Numbered from the stretch's first letter, positions 1 to 9,229 are shown. The stretch is DNA of 51,738 bases from SVTX01 sp964629615 (GCA_964629615.1 CAZVUD010000005.1:1-51738); one strand, 5' to 3'. Translations and numbers: made by a program. The notes: a model not told the origin generated them from the sequence alone.

Positions 1-55
1 AACCTATGACCCTCTGCTTGTAAGGCAGATGCTCTCCCAACTGAGCTATGCTCCC
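1..55 (-). tRNA. tRNA-Val (anticodon UAC), 3' part cut by window edge
   Basis: Read on the minus strand the sequence starts with acceptor arm GGGAGCA (49-55), then TA, a D-arm GCTC/GAGC, and an anticodon arm TCTGC-CTTACAA-GCAGA. The seven-base loop puts UAC at positions 34-36, which reads valine codons. The variable loop and the first strand of the T-arm follow, and the gene then runs off the left edge. A near-consensus promoter lies 25 bases upstream. Confidence 0.93.
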
Positions 56-86
56 ATAGTTTGTCGCGCTCTCACACGACTCATTA

Positions 87-115
87 AGTATATCACAAAG
101 CGCTTGATTTGTCAA
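87..115 (-). promoter_or_regulatory. sigma-A promoter of tRNA-Val
   Basis: On the minus strand TTGACA (110-115) is followed after exactly 17 bases by TATACT (87-92). Transcription would start near position 80, about 25 bases before the mature tRNA 5' end, which is typical for a stable RNA promoter. Confidence 0.85.
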
Positions 116-190
116 TACCTTTTTGAAAATTTTTTTGAGAAATTTTCCATTTTTAAATTAAGAAATGTCAACACCCTCAAAGTGTTTCAG

Positions 191-220
191 AAATGGGCGC
201 GCGCTTGCGCGCCCTATTTC
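191..220 (-). terminator. GC-rich hairpin downstream of rplS
   Basis: GGGCGCGC (195-202) and GCGCGCCC (207-214) form a perfect 8-bp stem with a 4-base loop, extended by flanking A/T pairs. It lies 28 bases past the rplS stop. The downstream T-run is poor on either strand, so its efficiency as an intrinsic terminator is uncertain. Confidence 0.55.
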
Positions 221-241
221 CACACTTATTGCAAAACCTGA

Positions 242-592
242 TTATTTTGCAGAGATGTTTTCCTTAACCTTAGAAGCCTTACCAACTCTTCCACGGAGAT
301 AGTAGAGCTTTGCACGTCTAACCTTACCCTTGCGGATAACGTCAACTGCAACTACGTTAGGAGAATGTACGGGGAATGTCTTTTCTACGCCGCATCCGTA
401 TGTGATACGTCTAACTGTGAAAGTAGAAGAAATGCCTGCCTCGTGCTTTGCGATAACAGTACCTTCGTACATCTGAATTCTCTCTCTTGTACCCTCAACG
501 ATCTTGTTGTGAACTCTTACTGTATCACCGATGTTGAACTGGGGCACTTCACTCTTTAACTGCTCGTTTACAAAAGCCTTAATAAGATCCAT
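242..592 (-). CDS. rplS: 50S ribosomal protein L19
   Basis: Ribosomal protein L19 of the large subunit, located at the 30S-50S interface. The 116-residue product starts MDLIKAFVNEQLKS and carries the family's KOW-like core around GDTVRVHNKIVEG and EGTVIAKHEAGISSTFTVR, close to the usual 115-residue length. A longer reading frame exists upstream, but I chose the ATG at 592 because AAGGAGG (599-605) sits at ideal distance and because known L19 proteins start there. It has its own promoter, so it is apparently not cotranscribed with trmD or rpsP as in many bacteria; those genes are not in the window. Confidence 0.96.
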   Translation of the reverse strand: MDLIKAFVNEQLKSEVPQFNIGDTVRVHNKIVEGTRERIQMYEGTVIAKHEAGISSTFTVRRITYGCGVEKTFPVHSPNVVAVDVIRKGKVRRAKLYYLRGRVGKASKVKENISAK

Positions 593-678
593 AATGGCCC
601 TCCTTGAAATCCGGATGTTCATGCGAGCATTGCAGCGGACCACCCTACTTATTTGCGCATTATCAACACGCAAGGTGT

Positions 679-707
679 ATTATATCATATTTTTTTGCTT
701 TTTGCAA
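679..707 (-). promoter_or_regulatory. sigma-A promoter of rplS (extended -10)
   Basis: TTGCAA (702-707), 17-base spacer, then TGA-TATAAT with TATAAT at 679-684. The start would be near 672, giving a leader of about 80 bases before the rplS ATG. Such a leader leaves room for the autoregulatory structure known for some L19 genes, but I could not recognise one with confidence. Confidence 0.8.
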
Positions 708-746
708 TACTTTTCGCCCTAAAAAATATTAAGAAACCGTAAACAT

Positions 747-2174
747 TTAGCTCTTATTCAGCTTTTTTCGCCTGATGCCCGCTATTGCAGATCTCGCCGC
801 CGCGATTATATCCCTGCCGTTATAGACAAAGGATATGATCATTATGACAGCCGAAGCCGCCATTCCGTATATATTCGTACCGAAAAGCGTAACTGTCGCG
901 CATATGGAAAGCAACAGCAAGGTATTTACCGTACATTTCAATTTATATATATTGAAGTCTATAAGCTTCCTGACAGTAGCCGATCTTATTACAAATACCG
1001 CAAAATAGCTTATAAACGTGGCTACAGACGCGCCCATTGCACCGTATTTTGGAATGAACAACAGATTTAAAACTATATTTGCCACAGCGCCCACAAGAGA
1101 TGTATAGAGCGACATCTTGGTCTTCTTGACGGTGAAATACACAGAGCCGAGGAAGGTATCGAATGCCGTAAACACGGTTGCCACAGTTAGTATCGGGACG
1201 AATATCCACGCCTCCCTGAATTCCGCGGCAAAAAGTATACGCGATATTATCCAAGATCCGAAGCAAAGCGCAGTACCGCCCATGAACATGACAGCCTGAT
1301 AATACTTATAGATTTGGGAATAGAAATCGCTCCTTTCCCTCTCGTTATCCACATCGCTGACACAGGAGAGTCTCCATGCGTCATTGAATATCGTTACAAC
1401 ATAAGTGAGCAATGTGGGTATCTTATAAGCCACGGCGTAAAGTCCGTTTTCAGCCTCAGAGCGCATAAAAGCTACCATGTATCGGTCTGATACACCCGTG
1501 ATCCACCAGAAAACAGTAGATGGCACGAGCGGCAGGCAAAAGCGCAAAAGGTCCTTTATCACCGCAAAGCTGATCTTATCTATCTTTATCGCGCGGTACA
1601 GCCTTGCATAGAAAAAAACAAATACTGCGCTCAAAAGATCTCCGAGCAATATAGATACTACGTATCCCGTAACGCCAAGTTCAAAAGCCTTGAGAAGCAC
1701 TATATTGGACACAACGGTCACAGCGGTATTGAGTATTCCCTGAAACGCAAACAGCTTGGTCATTCCGATAGCACACACGTATTGCGTGCACACCGCGTGT
1801 ATATTTGAAGCAAGTATATATCCTACTATCAGTAAGATATACGGAGAAAATGTTTTTGATATCAGAAGTATCGGAGACAGGGCTGCAACAGCCGCCGTTC
1901 CGATGAGCATTATAAATGCTCCGTTTGTAAAAAAGGTTTCCTTATCGTTGCTTCCCTCAGCCGCTTCTCTGAATATTCCCTCGCCAACACCGAGAGCGGC
2001 GATGGGTATCAGAAGATTGCAAAGGTTGGTGATAAGATCCGCCGTACTGTACTGTGCCTTTGAAAGGCAGGAGGTATAGAACGGAAGCATGAATATCACG
2101 ATAAGCTTTGATACGAATTTTCCTATAGTGAATATCGCGGTATTAGATATAAGTCGGGTGTATTTTTCCTTCAT
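747..2174 (-). CDS. Polysaccharide/lipid-linked oligosaccharide flippase (MOP superfamily, Wzx/MurJ-like)
   Basis: A 475-residue polytopic membrane protein with about 12-14 hydrophobic segments. The start SNTAIFTIGKFVSKLIVIFM and the following FYTSCLSKAQYSTADLI resemble the N-terminus of RfbX/Wzx-type polysaccharide exporters, and LGVGEGIFREA is a typical second-helix-pair motif. These proteins flip undecaprenyl-linked sugars across the cytoplasmic membrane. No glycosyltransferases are adjacent, so the substrate cannot be inferred. The start is supported by GGGAG about 6 bases before ATG. The hydrophilic C-terminus (RSAIAGIRRKKLNKS) is short. MATE transporter is the alternative superfamily member, less likely. 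Confidence 0.85.
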   Translation of the reverse strand: MKEKYTRLISNTAIFTIGKFVSKLIVIFMLPFYTSCLSKAQYSTADLITNLCNLLIPIAALGVGEGIFREAAEGSNDKETFFTNGAFIMLIGTAAVAALSPILLISKTFSPYILLIVGYILASNIHAVCTQYVCAIGMTKLFAFQGILNTAVTVVSNIVLLKAFELGVTGYVVSILLGDLLSAVFVFFYARLYRAIKIDKISFAVIKDLLRFCLPLVPSTVFWWITGVSDRYMVAFMRSEAENGLYAVAYKIPTLLTYVVTIFNDAWRLSCVSDVDNERERSDFYSQIYKYYQAVMFMGGTALCFGSWIISRILFAAEFREAWIFVPILTVATVFTAFDTFLGSVYFTVKKTKMSLYTSLVGAVANIVLNLLFIPKYGAMGASVATFISYFAVFVIRSATVRKLIDFNIYKLKCTVNTLLLLSICATVTLFGTNIYGMAASAVIMIISFVYNGRDIIAAARSAIAGIRRKKLNKS

Positions 2175-2210
2175 AGATCACTCCCACAAAATAGCTGAAT
2201 TAGAGATAAA

Positions 2211-2243
2211 TTGAAAGCCGCACGAAAATAAGGCGGCTTTCAA
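2211..2243 (-). terminator. Hairpin after yebC
   Basis: TTGAAAGCCGC (2211-2221) and GCGGCTTTCAA (2233-2243) are perfect 11-bp arms around an 11-base loop, 12 bases beyond the yebC stop. The following bases are AT-rich but not a clean T-run, so it may be partial between yebC and the flippase. Confidence 0.65.
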
Positions 2244-2254
2244 AAGTAAAAATA

Positions 2255-2980
2255 TTACTGCTCCCAGTTATGGTACACTTCCATAACATCATCGTCCTCT
2301 TCAAGCTTTTCTATAAGGAGAGTCATAAACTTTATATCATCCTCATTTGTAAGCTCAATGGTAGTAGAGGGGATCTTTGCCTTTTCAGCCGATGCAAATG
2401 TGTAACCTGCCTGTGCAAGTGCATCTGCAATAGCATAAACATCCTCGGGAACGGTGTATATCTCAAACACGCCGTCCTCGCCCATAAAGTCTTCAGCGCC
2501 TGCCTCAAGAGCGGTTTCCATGAGCTTGTCCTCGTCTATCTCTCCGTCCTCATCCTCAATAACGATGAGTCCCTTTTCTTCAAACATGAAGCCTACACAG
2601 CCCGTCTGTCCCATATTGCCGTGATACTTTGAAAAATATGAGCGCACATTGCCTGCCGTCCTGTTTCTGTTGTCCGTTGTAGCCTCAACTATAACTGCAA
2701 CGCCTGCAGGGCCGTATCCCTCGTAAACTACGGATTCATAGGATTCACCCGTGCCGCCGAGAGCCTTCTTTATAGTTCTCTCGATATTGTCGTTGGGAAC
2801 GTTATTGGCTTTTGCCTTCTGTATAAGATCGCGGAGCTTTGAGTTAGATGTGGGATCTCCGCCACCTTCCTTTACAGCTATGGTGATCTCTTTACCTATC
2901 TTTGTAAACACCTTTGCTCTTGCCGAGTCTGTTTTTTCCTTCTTGTGCTTTATGTTAGCCCATTTGCTATGTCCTGACAT
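2255..2980 (-). CDS. yebC: YebC/PmpR family translation/transcription factor
   Basis: A 241-residue member of the YebC family, with the diagnostic start MSGHSKWANIKHKKEK and the internal KANNVPNDNIERTIKKALG and EGYGPAGVAVIVEATTDNRNRT segments; length matches the family (about 240). YebC proteins have been described as DNA-binding regulators, and YebC2-type proteins as factors relieving ribosome stalling at prolines; sequence alone does not tell which applies here. GGAGG lies 9 bases before the ATG. It starts 41 bases after the argS stop and is probably cotranscribed with it. Confidence 0.95.
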   Translation of the reverse strand: MSGHSKWANIKHKKEKTDSARAKVFTKIGKEITIAVKEGGGDPTSNSKLRDLIQKAKANNVPNDNIERTIKKALGGTGESYESVVYEGYGPAGVAVIVEATTDNRNRTAGNVRSYFSKYHGNMGQTGCVGFMFEEKGLIVIEDEDGEIDEDKLMETALEAGAEDFMGEDGVFEIYTVPEDVYAIADALAQAGYTFASAEKAKIPSTTIELTNEDDIKFMTLLIEKLEEDDDVMEVYHNWEQ

Positions 2981-3021
2981 AATTATGATCCTCCGAAATT
3001 GTATGTAATATTATTTTTAAC

Positions 3022-4758
3022 TTATATTCTTTCTGTCTTTTTAAGGCAGATAAGCTCAAACGCAGAACCAAGCACATATTTTGTGGCTCTTGTGAGCATT
3101 ATTCTCGTGCTTCTGATACTTTCATCATTACATGAAAGTATCTGGCAGGAATGATAGAATTTATTAAATGCAGACGCGATATCAAGTATATATCTTGCAA
3201 TAACCGAGGGCTCGTAATCGCGTATAGCCGTCCTTACCTTCTCCTCATACTGCGCAAGCACCTTTACAAGTGCGCTCTCCTCTTCGCATGTGATGCAGGG
3301 CTCTGTATCACTGCAGTCTCCTGCTCTCTCAAGCAATGAGCATGCGCGCGCATAGGTGTACTGAACATACGGTCCCGTATTTCCGTCAAAGCTGAGTGCT
3401 TCTTCAAGCACAAAATTGATATCCTTTATGCGATTGTTTGAAAGATAGTAGAATACTACAGCACCAACGCCTACTGCCTCTGCGATATCCTCGCGTCCGT
3501 GAAGCTCGGGGTTCTTTTCTTCCATGATTGCTGTTACCTTCTCTATTGCAAGAGCGAAGAGATCCTTGAGCAATACGACATTACCTGTTCTCGTTGCAAG
3601 CTTTGCGCCGTTTACGGACACTGTACCGTAGGGCACATGCACAAGCTCGTCATACCAATCATAGCCCATAAGCTCAAGTACCTTGAACCACTGCTTGAAG
3701 TGCAGTATCTGCTGTGTGCTTGTGACATATATCGCCTTGTCAAATCCGTAATGCTCTTTTCTGTATACAGCCGCCGCGATATCTCTTGTAGGATAAAGAG
3801 TTGAGCCGTCGCGCTTAAGTATGAGGCAGGGCGGCATGCCGTATTCTTCAAGATCAACTATGGACGCGCCGTCGTCTATCTTTAAAAGATCCATCTGACG
3901 CAGCTTTTCTACCTGCGCGGGCATCTTGTCCGTATAGAAGCTCTCACCCTTGTAGCTGTCAAAGGTTATACCAAGCTGCTTATATGTCTTTTCATATTCT
4001 TCAAGGCTGATCTTTACGAACCACTTCCAAAGAGAAATATTCTCATCGTCGCCTATCTCCATCTTATGGAATTCAGCTCTTGCCTGATCTGCAAGGTCAG
4101 GTCTTGGAGCAATGCCTTTTTCCTCATCACCCGAGATAGTGTTGTTTATGCGAACATAAAGCTCAACAAGCTTATCAATTCCGCCCTGCTCTATCTGCTC
4201 CTTGTCGCCCCAAAGCTTGTACGCAACTATGAGCTTACCAAACTGAGTTCCCCAGTCGCCGAGATAATTTATGCCTATGCACTTATATCCTGCAAATTCA
4301 TGGAGCTTCTTAAGGGAATGACCAATGACAGTAGTTCCGAGATGTCCGATATGGAAAGGCTTTGCAACATTAGGCGAGGAATAGTCCAGAACGACCGTCT
4401 TGCCCTCTCCGAGAGATGTGGGAGCGCCGTAGCTCTCCTTTTTGCAAAGTATCTCGGGAATAATATTCTTTGCAAGATATTCGTTAGATATTCTTATATT
4501 GAGATATCCGTTTACAGCCTCAGCACTCTTTATGCATTCACCGTGCAGATCTGCACTTATTGCATCTGCTATCATCACAGGTGAGCGGCGAAGCGCCTTT
4601 GAAAGCTTGAAGCAAGGAAACGCAAGATCTCCCATGGTCGTATCGGGAGGATATTCAAGCATTGCAGCTATATCGTCCGAAGTAAGGGGCGCGTTCTCAT
4701 TGATCTTCAAAACTTCATTTAAAATGTCCTCTGAGATCTTCTTTTTGATGTTAAGCAT
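3022..4758 (-). CDS. argS: Arginyl-tRNA synthetase
   Basis: Class I aminoacyl-tRNA synthetase charging tRNA-Arg. The 578-residue protein has the N-terminal Add1-type domain (residues 1-110), then the HIGH motif at 136-139 in NVAKPFHIGHLGTT, the catalytic Rossmann fold, and a C-terminal DALR anticodon-binding domain. The KMSKS position is degenerate (VNGAKLATRTGNVV), as is usual for ArgRS. It has its own promoter and heads a two-gene unit with yebC. The leader is only about 50 bases, so no T-box regulation fits. Confidence 0.97.
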   Translation of the reverse strand: MLNIKKKISEDILNEVLKINENAPLTSDDIAAMLEYPPDTTMGDLAFPCFKLSKALRRSPVMIADAISADLHGECIKSAEAVNGYLNIRISNEYLAKNIIPEILCKKESYGAPTSLGEGKTVVLDYSSPNVAKPFHIGHLGTTVIGHSLKKLHEFAGYKCIGINYLGDWGTQFGKLIVAYKLWGDKEQIEQGGIDKLVELYVRINNTISGDEEKGIAPRPDLADQARAEFHKMEIGDDENISLWKWFVKISLEEYEKTYKQLGITFDSYKGESFYTDKMPAQVEKLRQMDLLKIDDGASIVDLEEYGMPPCLILKRDGSTLYPTRDIAAAVYRKEHYGFDKAIYVTSTQQILHFKQWFKVLELMGYDWYDELVHVPYGTVSVNGAKLATRTGNVVLLKDLFALAIEKVTAIMEEKNPELHGREDIAEAVGVGAVVFYYLSNNRIKDINFVLEEALSFDGNTGPYVQYTYARACSLLERAGDCSDTEPCITCEEESALVKVLAQYEEKVRTAIRDYEPSVIARYILDIASAFNKFYHSCQILSCNDESIRSTRIMLTRATKYVLGSAFELICLKKTERI

Positions 4759-4815
4759 TATATATTCTCCGTTTTAAATATTTTCAAGTATATATTTTTT
4801 CAAAAGCCAAGCTTT

Positions 4816-4844
4816 ATTATACCACGAACTGACAATTTTTTCAA
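4816..4844 (-). promoter_or_regulatory. sigma-A promoter of argS-yebC
   Basis: TTGAAA (4839-4844), 17-base spacer, TGG-TATAAT with TATAAT at 4816-4821. The -35 box overlaps the last bases of recN, so argS is separately promoted while possibly also receiving read-through from the recN operon. Confidence 0.78.
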
Positions 4845-6529
4845 TACATATCCGCAATATTTTTCAGATCACCGTCTGCAAGCATATCCACAGCCGCCTG
4901 TATCTGCGCCTCTGTTATGTTTATGCCTCCGAGTATCCTTGCGGTCTCCATGATCCTTCCGTCTCGTTCAAGCATAACGCATTCAGTCTGAGCTCTGCCC
5001 ATGACCTCATTCTTCTTTATAAGGTAATGGCGATCCGCAAGCGTTGCTATCTGAGCCGAATGGGTTACGGATATCACCTGCGTTTTACGTGACACGTCCT
5101 TGAGCTTAATGCCGATCTTTCTTGACGTTTTTCCCGATATTCCCGTATCTATCTCGTCATACACCGTGCATCCGATGCCGTCCTTTTCATTCATTACGCA
5201 CCTGAGAGCAAGTGTGATCCTTGACATCTCGCCACCAGAAACTATCCTATCCATGGGAAGCATCGCCTCGCCCGGATTTGTTGCGATAAGAAAGCTCACC
5301 TTGTCACGTCCGTGCTCATTGAGCTCATCCTCTGTCACGCTGATATCAAAGCAAACGCTTGGCATATCAAGAAATCGGAGCACCGAAAGCATCTCCTTGC
5401 TTGCTGATATTGCGGCGCTCTTGCGCTTTTCTGTAATGCGCGATGCGATCGCACAGGCTTTTTTCACAAGCTCGGAAAGCTTTTTCTGCCATTTATCCGC
5501 AATCTCCTCGGAATTATCTATCTCATCAAGCCGCTCTGCGGCAGTCTGCCTGAATCGCAGTATTTCCGAAATGCTGTCGCCGTATCTTTTTTTAAGCGAG
5601 GATATGAGCGACAATCTCGCCTGTATCTCGTCTATACGTTCCGTAGGATCGCCCTCAAGAGCATCCAAATGCTCCTTTATGCATTCAGCTATATCGTCTA
5701 TCTCGTAGCTCATGTCAGTGAGCCTTGCGGAATATTCCTTCATCTCAGGAATGATATCGGAGATCAGCGAAAGTGCCGATGCCGAGCGCGACAGAAGATA
5801 CGCCGCATTTCCCTTTTCCGCACCGCGAAGAGCCTTGTAGGCAAAGCTTACCTGTTTATTTATCTTTTCAGCTCCGCACAGCCTTAAAAGCTCCTGCTCC
5901 AGCTTTTCCTCTTCTCCTGCGCGCAGCTTTTTGGAATCTATGTCATTGATCTGATAGCGGAGCATGTCTCTCTCTCTTGCCACAGATGCGTCCGACGCAA
6001 GTATCTTATTTAATCTTGCGCGCACTTCGCATATCTCGCTGTAGAGAGTACTGTATTCTTCCTTTTCGGGGATATCTCCCATATAGGAATCCAGCATTGG
6101 TATATATACTTCCTCGCGATACAGCTCCCTGCCCTCATCCTGCGAGCAGACCGATAAGAGCAGCTTGCCGACCTGCCTTTGCAATGTCCTTGTAACGCTC
6201 TTGCCGTTTATCCTTGCGCGGAGCTTTCCGTCACTTGACATGGTACATCTTATAATGACCTCTCCGTCAGGGCATTCTATACCGTTGTCTGAAAGGATAG
6301 ACATGACATTTCCGCCGACATTTTCAAAGCAAGCCTCGACAACTCCCTCATCCTCTCCGTATCTGACACAGTCGCGCGATATCTTTTCTCCCGCTATAAG
6401 CGACAAGCAATCTATGATCACGGATTTACCCGAGCCTGTTTCGCCCGTCAGCACGGTAAACCCGTCATACATATGTATATCGGCATTTTTTATCACGGCG
6501 ATATTTTCAATATGCAGATCTCTCAGCAT
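4841..6529 (-). CDS. recN: DNA repair protein RecN
   Basis: SMC-like ATPase acting early in double-strand break repair. Walker A GETGSGKS is at residues 29-36, the ABC signature is IVSGGEMSRITLALR, and Walker B/D-loop is YDEIDTGISGKTSRKIG; the two ATPase halves flank a long coiled coil (about residues 160-360). The length of 562 is normal. It is the last gene of the nusB operon, 7 bases after argR, the same argR-recN order as in Bacillus. GGGA lies upstream of the ATG inside the argR end. Confidence 0.96.
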   Translation of the reverse strand: MLRDLHIENIAVIKNADIHMYDGFTVLTGETGSGKSVIIDCLSLIAGEKISRDCVRYGEDEGVVEACFENVGGNVMSILSDNGIECPDGEVIIRCTMSSDGKLRARINGKSVTRTLQRQVGKLLLSVCSQDEGRELYREEVYIPMLDSYMGDIPEKEEYSTLYSEICEVRARLNKILASDASVARERDMLRYQINDIDSKKLRAGEEEKLEQELLRLCGAEKINKQVSFAYKALRGAEKGNAAYLLSRSASALSLISDIIPEMKEYSARLTDMSYEIDDIAECIKEHLDALEGDPTERIDEIQARLSLISSLKKRYGDSISEILRFRQTAAERLDEIDNSEEIADKWQKKLSELVKKACAIASRITEKRKSAAISASKEMLSVLRFLDMPSVCFDISVTEDELNEHGRDKVSFLIATNPGEAMLPMDRIVSGGEMSRITLALRCVMNEKDGIGCTVYDEIDTGISGKTSRKIGIKLKDVSRKTQVISVTHSAQIATLADRHYLIKKNEVMGRAQTECVMLERDGRIMETARILGGINITEAQIQAAVDMLADGDLKNIADMY

Positions 6530-6536
6530 GGCAATA

Positions 6537-6998
6537 TCATTTTCCCGAGAGCAGCTCTCTGAAGCCCTCGCACAGTCCGCATGCGCTGTCTGTATCCTTC
6601 ATGACCGCTATAAGTGTATCGTCGCCTGCAACACAGCCAAGCATGTTTTCTATCTCTCTGCGTTCTATCTCTATGGCTACCGCATTGCTCATTCCCGGAA
6701 CTGTTCTTACCACAACTATATTCTGTGCGTAATCAACACTTACGAGAGATGAGAGCAAGGCATTGCCAAAATTGGAATTTTTCTTTTTTTCTCCCTGCGC
6801 GTGTGACGACACCGTGTATTTATAAGTGCCTCTTTGCGTAGATACCTTTATAAGATCAAGCTCTCTTATATCTCGCGATACCGTTGCCTGAGTCACATAA
6901 TAATCCTCTGCCTTAAGTAATTCTATAAGCTCATCCTGAGTTTCGACCTCGTACTTTGAGATGAGCTCCAGCACCTTCATCTGTCTGTTCTTCTTCAT
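6537..6998 (-). CDS. argR: Arginine repressor ArgR/AhrC
   Basis: Hexameric arginine-sensing transcription factor. The 153-residue product has the winged helix at about residues 1-65 (DNA-contact segment VTQATVSRDIRELDLIKV) and the C-terminal arginine-binding/oligomerisation domain with the LGCVAGDDTLIAVMKD motif, where the Asp pair contacts arginine. I chose the ATG at 6998 (MKKNRQMK) rather than a TTG at 7019, because GGGAGG precedes it and the length then fits the family. No arginine biosynthesis genes lie in the window; argS is the only related neighbour. Confidence 0.93.
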   Translation of the reverse strand: MKKNRQMKVLELISKYEVETQDELIELLKAEDYYVTQATVSRDIRELDLIKVSTQRGTYKYTVSSHAQGEKKKNSNFGNALLSSLVSVDYAQNIVVVRTVPGMSNAVAIEIERREIENMLGCVAGDDTLIAVMKDTDSACGLCEGFRELLSGK

Positions 6999-7029
6999 TT
7001 TAAGATAGTGACCTCCCAACTGATACCTG

Positions 7030-7914
7030 TTATTTTTCGTTCATTTTGATCCTGAGCTTTGTATAGAACTTACTTTCCTTAAGACTTATAAACTGCGTCC
7101 TGAGCTCTGATTTTGTTATCCTTACGCTCTCACCGCGATAAAGTTCATAATTCAGCCTGCCGTCCACAGTAAGGTACAGTATCTTTTCTCTCTGGCATAT
7201 ATTTTTAATGTCAATAACGGCAAAATCAGGAAATACCAGCGGCTTTGACGAAAGTGAATGCGGACATATGGGCGTTACGCAAAAGCATCCCAATCTCGGG
7301 TCTACTATTGCACCGCCTGCCGCCATGGAATACGCCGTGGATCCTGTAGGCGTTGCCACGACTATACCGTCCGAGCGATATGTTGCAATGGGAACTCCGC
7401 CCTCTGACAGCTCAAGATCGACTATTCTCGATATAGATCCGTTGGTTATCGCCGCATCGTTGAGCGCAAAGCTTGATGTACGCACGCTTCCGTGAGTATT
7501 TACAATGGATACCTCAAGCATGGATCTCTCTTCAACCGAATAATCGCCGTTCACCATTCTTTCAAGCATATCCAATTCATCAGGCTCTATCTCTGCCATA
7601 AATCCCACACGTCCGAGATTTATGCCGAGCACGAGAGTGCCGTGCGCGGCAGAGCGACGTGCCGACTCAAGTATCGTGCCGTCGCCTCCGAGAACGACTG
7701 CGGCATCAACATATGAATATATGCTGTCTATAGGCAAAAAGGTAAATCTCACCGCCGAGCGGTTCATTCGGATTATCTTTTCCTTATTGAAAACGGATGC
7801 CACCACCTCACAGCCGAGCTCTGAGAGCTTTTTGGCTACGTTCATGGCAACTACCGCCTTATCATATATATTGTAGTTGGTTATTACCGCTACTTTTTTT
7901 ATCTTTTTAGACAT
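7030..7914 (-). CDS. nadK: NAD kinase
   Basis: Phosphorylates NAD to NADP. The GGDGT motif is at residues 76-80, followed by the glycine-rich GINLGRVGFMAE, the NDAAITNGSISRIVDLE block and the DGIVVATPTGSTAYSMAAGG active-site region, all standard for PpnK; 294 residues is typical. The ATG at 7914 is chosen because GGAGG (within a GTG that begins a longer frame) lies 7 bases upstream. It is in the nusB-recN operon, with 54 bases from tlyA. Confidence 0.95.
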   Translation of the reverse strand: MSKKIKKVAVITNYNIYDKAVVAMNVAKKLSELGCEVVASVFNKEKIIRMNRSAVRFTFLPIDSIYSYVDAAVVLGGDGTILESARRSAAHGTLVLGINLGRVGFMAEIEPDELDMLERMVNGDYSVEERSMLEVSIVNTHGSVRTSSFALNDAAITNGSISRIVDLELSEGGVPIATYRSDGIVVATPTGSTAYSMAAGGAIVDPRLGCFCVTPICPHSLSSKPLVFPDFAVIDIKNICQREKILYLTVDGRLNYELYRGESVRITKSELRTQFISLKESKFYTKLRIKMNEK

Positions 7915-7968
7915 AATATCCTCCACAATGCATCATTCATTTTATGCCTGCATGTAAGCATAAAGGGG

Positions 7969-8748
7969 TCATTGGCATATCTGACTTATCTTATCTGTAT
8001 TTTCCAAGGATAAACGAACATCGCTCTCATCACGGCTCTTTTTGAAATATGCAAGATATTCCGTGTTTCCGTCGCCCCCGAGTATGGGCGACACCGTCAT
8101 TCCCATAAGGCACAACCCGTGCTCTTGTGCACACATGCATACACGTGTAGCCGCCGCGCGTCGTGATGCGGCGTCCTTTACGATGCCGCCCTTGCCGAGC
8201 GCCGCTCTGCCTGCCTCAAATTGGGGCTTTATAAGGCTTATAAATATTCCGCCGTCTGAGATGACATTCACAAGCGACGGTATTATAAGAGTTTGGGATA
8301 TAAATGAAACGTCCATGACCGCACCGTCAAATATACCGATATCCGACGATATATTTCTCGCGTTGTACCCTTCAATGGAGCGCACCCTCGGGTCAAGGAG
8401 CAATTTTTCATGAAGCTGTCCTCTGCCTGAATCTACGCAAAGCACGCTTGCCGCGCCTCTTTGAAGCAAGCAATCTGTAAAGCCGCCCGTTGAAGCACCG
8501 ACATCTATCATGTTAAGACCCTCGACCGAAACAGAAAAAGCATCAAGCGCTCCTTCAAGCTTATATCCGCCACGTCCCACAAATCTCTCATTGTCACTCA
8601 CCTCTACCAAGGCATCCGCAGGCACATCAAAAGACGGCTTTGTGACAACGCATCCGTCCACGGTAACACAACATGACGATATCAGCTTTTCAGCTCTCGT
8701 GCGTGACGGTGCAAGTCCCATCTCGGCAATATATCTGTCAAGCCGCAT
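7969..8748 (-). CDS. tlyA: TlyA family rRNA 2'-O-methyltransferase (hemolysin A family)
   Basis: About 259 residues: N-terminal S4 RNA-binding domain (MRLDRYIAEMGLAPSRTRAE through VTVDGCVV) followed by an FtsJ/RrmJ-like SAM-dependent methyltransferase domain with motif I DVGASTGGFTDCLLQ. Family members methylate 16S and 23S rRNA. The start is uncertain: ATG at 8748 or TTG at 8757, neither with a clear ribosome binding site; the gene overlaps the end of the upstream PAP2 gene, so translation is probably coupled. YqxC is the Bacillus equivalent in the same operon. Confidence 0.93.
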   Translation of the reverse strand: MRLDRYIAEMGLAPSRTRAEKLISSCCVTVDGCVVTKPSFDVPADALVEVSDNERFVGRGGYKLEGALDAFSVSVEGLNMIDVGASTGGFTDCLLQRGAASVLCVDSGRGQLHEKLLLDPRVRSIEGYNARNISSDIGIFDGAVMDVSFISQTLIIPSLVNVISDGGIFISLIKPQFEAGRAALGKGGIVKDAASRRAAATRVCMCAQEHGLCLMGMTVSPILGGDGNTEYLAYFKKSRDESDVRLSLENTDKISQICQ

Positions 8749-9229
8749 AGCAAGCAAATACGGGTATATAGCTCATGGCAACAGCGCACACGATACCGAC
8801 AAAGCCGCCGATAAATACCTGAAGCGGCGTGTGACCCACAAGATCCTTGTGTACCTTTCTCAGCCTCTCGCCATCATCCTCGCCCTTTGAGCTCTGGAAT
8901 TCCTTGATTATCATATTAAGTGTCTTTGCATGCTCACCAACTTCTCTGCGTATTCCCATAGCATCACGCATGACAACTATGGTAAGCACTGAGGCTATAG
9001 CAAACTGCGAAGAATTAAATCCGCAGGCTATCGCGCATGATGTCGCAAGTGCGCATACCGCCGCGGAATGCGACGATGGCATGCCGCCTGTTCCGAAGAA
9101 CAGGGCTGTGAGCGAAAAGTGTCTTGCCTTGAACACTCCCGTAAAGCACTTGATCATCTGGGCTATGAACCAACCCGTAACGGCGCTTATAAGTATATAA
9201 TTTGTCACTATGTCCTTTAACCAATCCAT
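8738..9229 (-). CDS. Divergent PAP2 family membrane protein (DUF212, YuiD-like)
   Basis: A 163-residue membrane protein of the divergent PAP2 (acid phosphatase/vanadium haloperoxidase-related) family, recognised by GTGGMPSSHSAAVCALATS and VMRDAMGIRREVGEHAKTLN. The PSSHS motif corresponds to a phosphatase signature, but the activity of this family is unclear. In the operon it follows the prenyl diphosphate synthase gene, so a role on an isoprenoid phosphate is an inference worth considering. GGAGG lies upstream but at a long distance (13 bases) from the ATG. Confidence 0.9.
   Translation of the reverse strand: MDWLKDIVTNYILISAVTGWFIAQMIKCFTGVFKARHFSLTALFFGTGGMPSSHSAAVCALATSCAIACGFNSSQFAIASVLTIVVMRDAMGIRREVGEHAKTLNMIIKEFQSSKGEDDGERLRKVHKDLVGHTPLQVFIGGFVGIVCAVAMSYIPVFACYAA

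Noticed and set aside
4759..4810. T-box riboswitch before argS
   Set aside because: The leader is about 50 bases long and lacks the GGNACCGCG-type antiterminator sequence.
4805..4814. Copy of the GCCAAGCTTT repeat before argS
   Set aside because: Only ten bases are shared with the tandem units at 47591; too short to call a repeat copy.
5100..5708. Plus-strand frame of 202 residues opposite recN
   Set aside because: It is a Ser/Ile-rich reverse-complement shadow of recN, with no binding site or recognisable motif. The same holds for the long plus-strand frames opposite feoB, thrE, uvrB and others.
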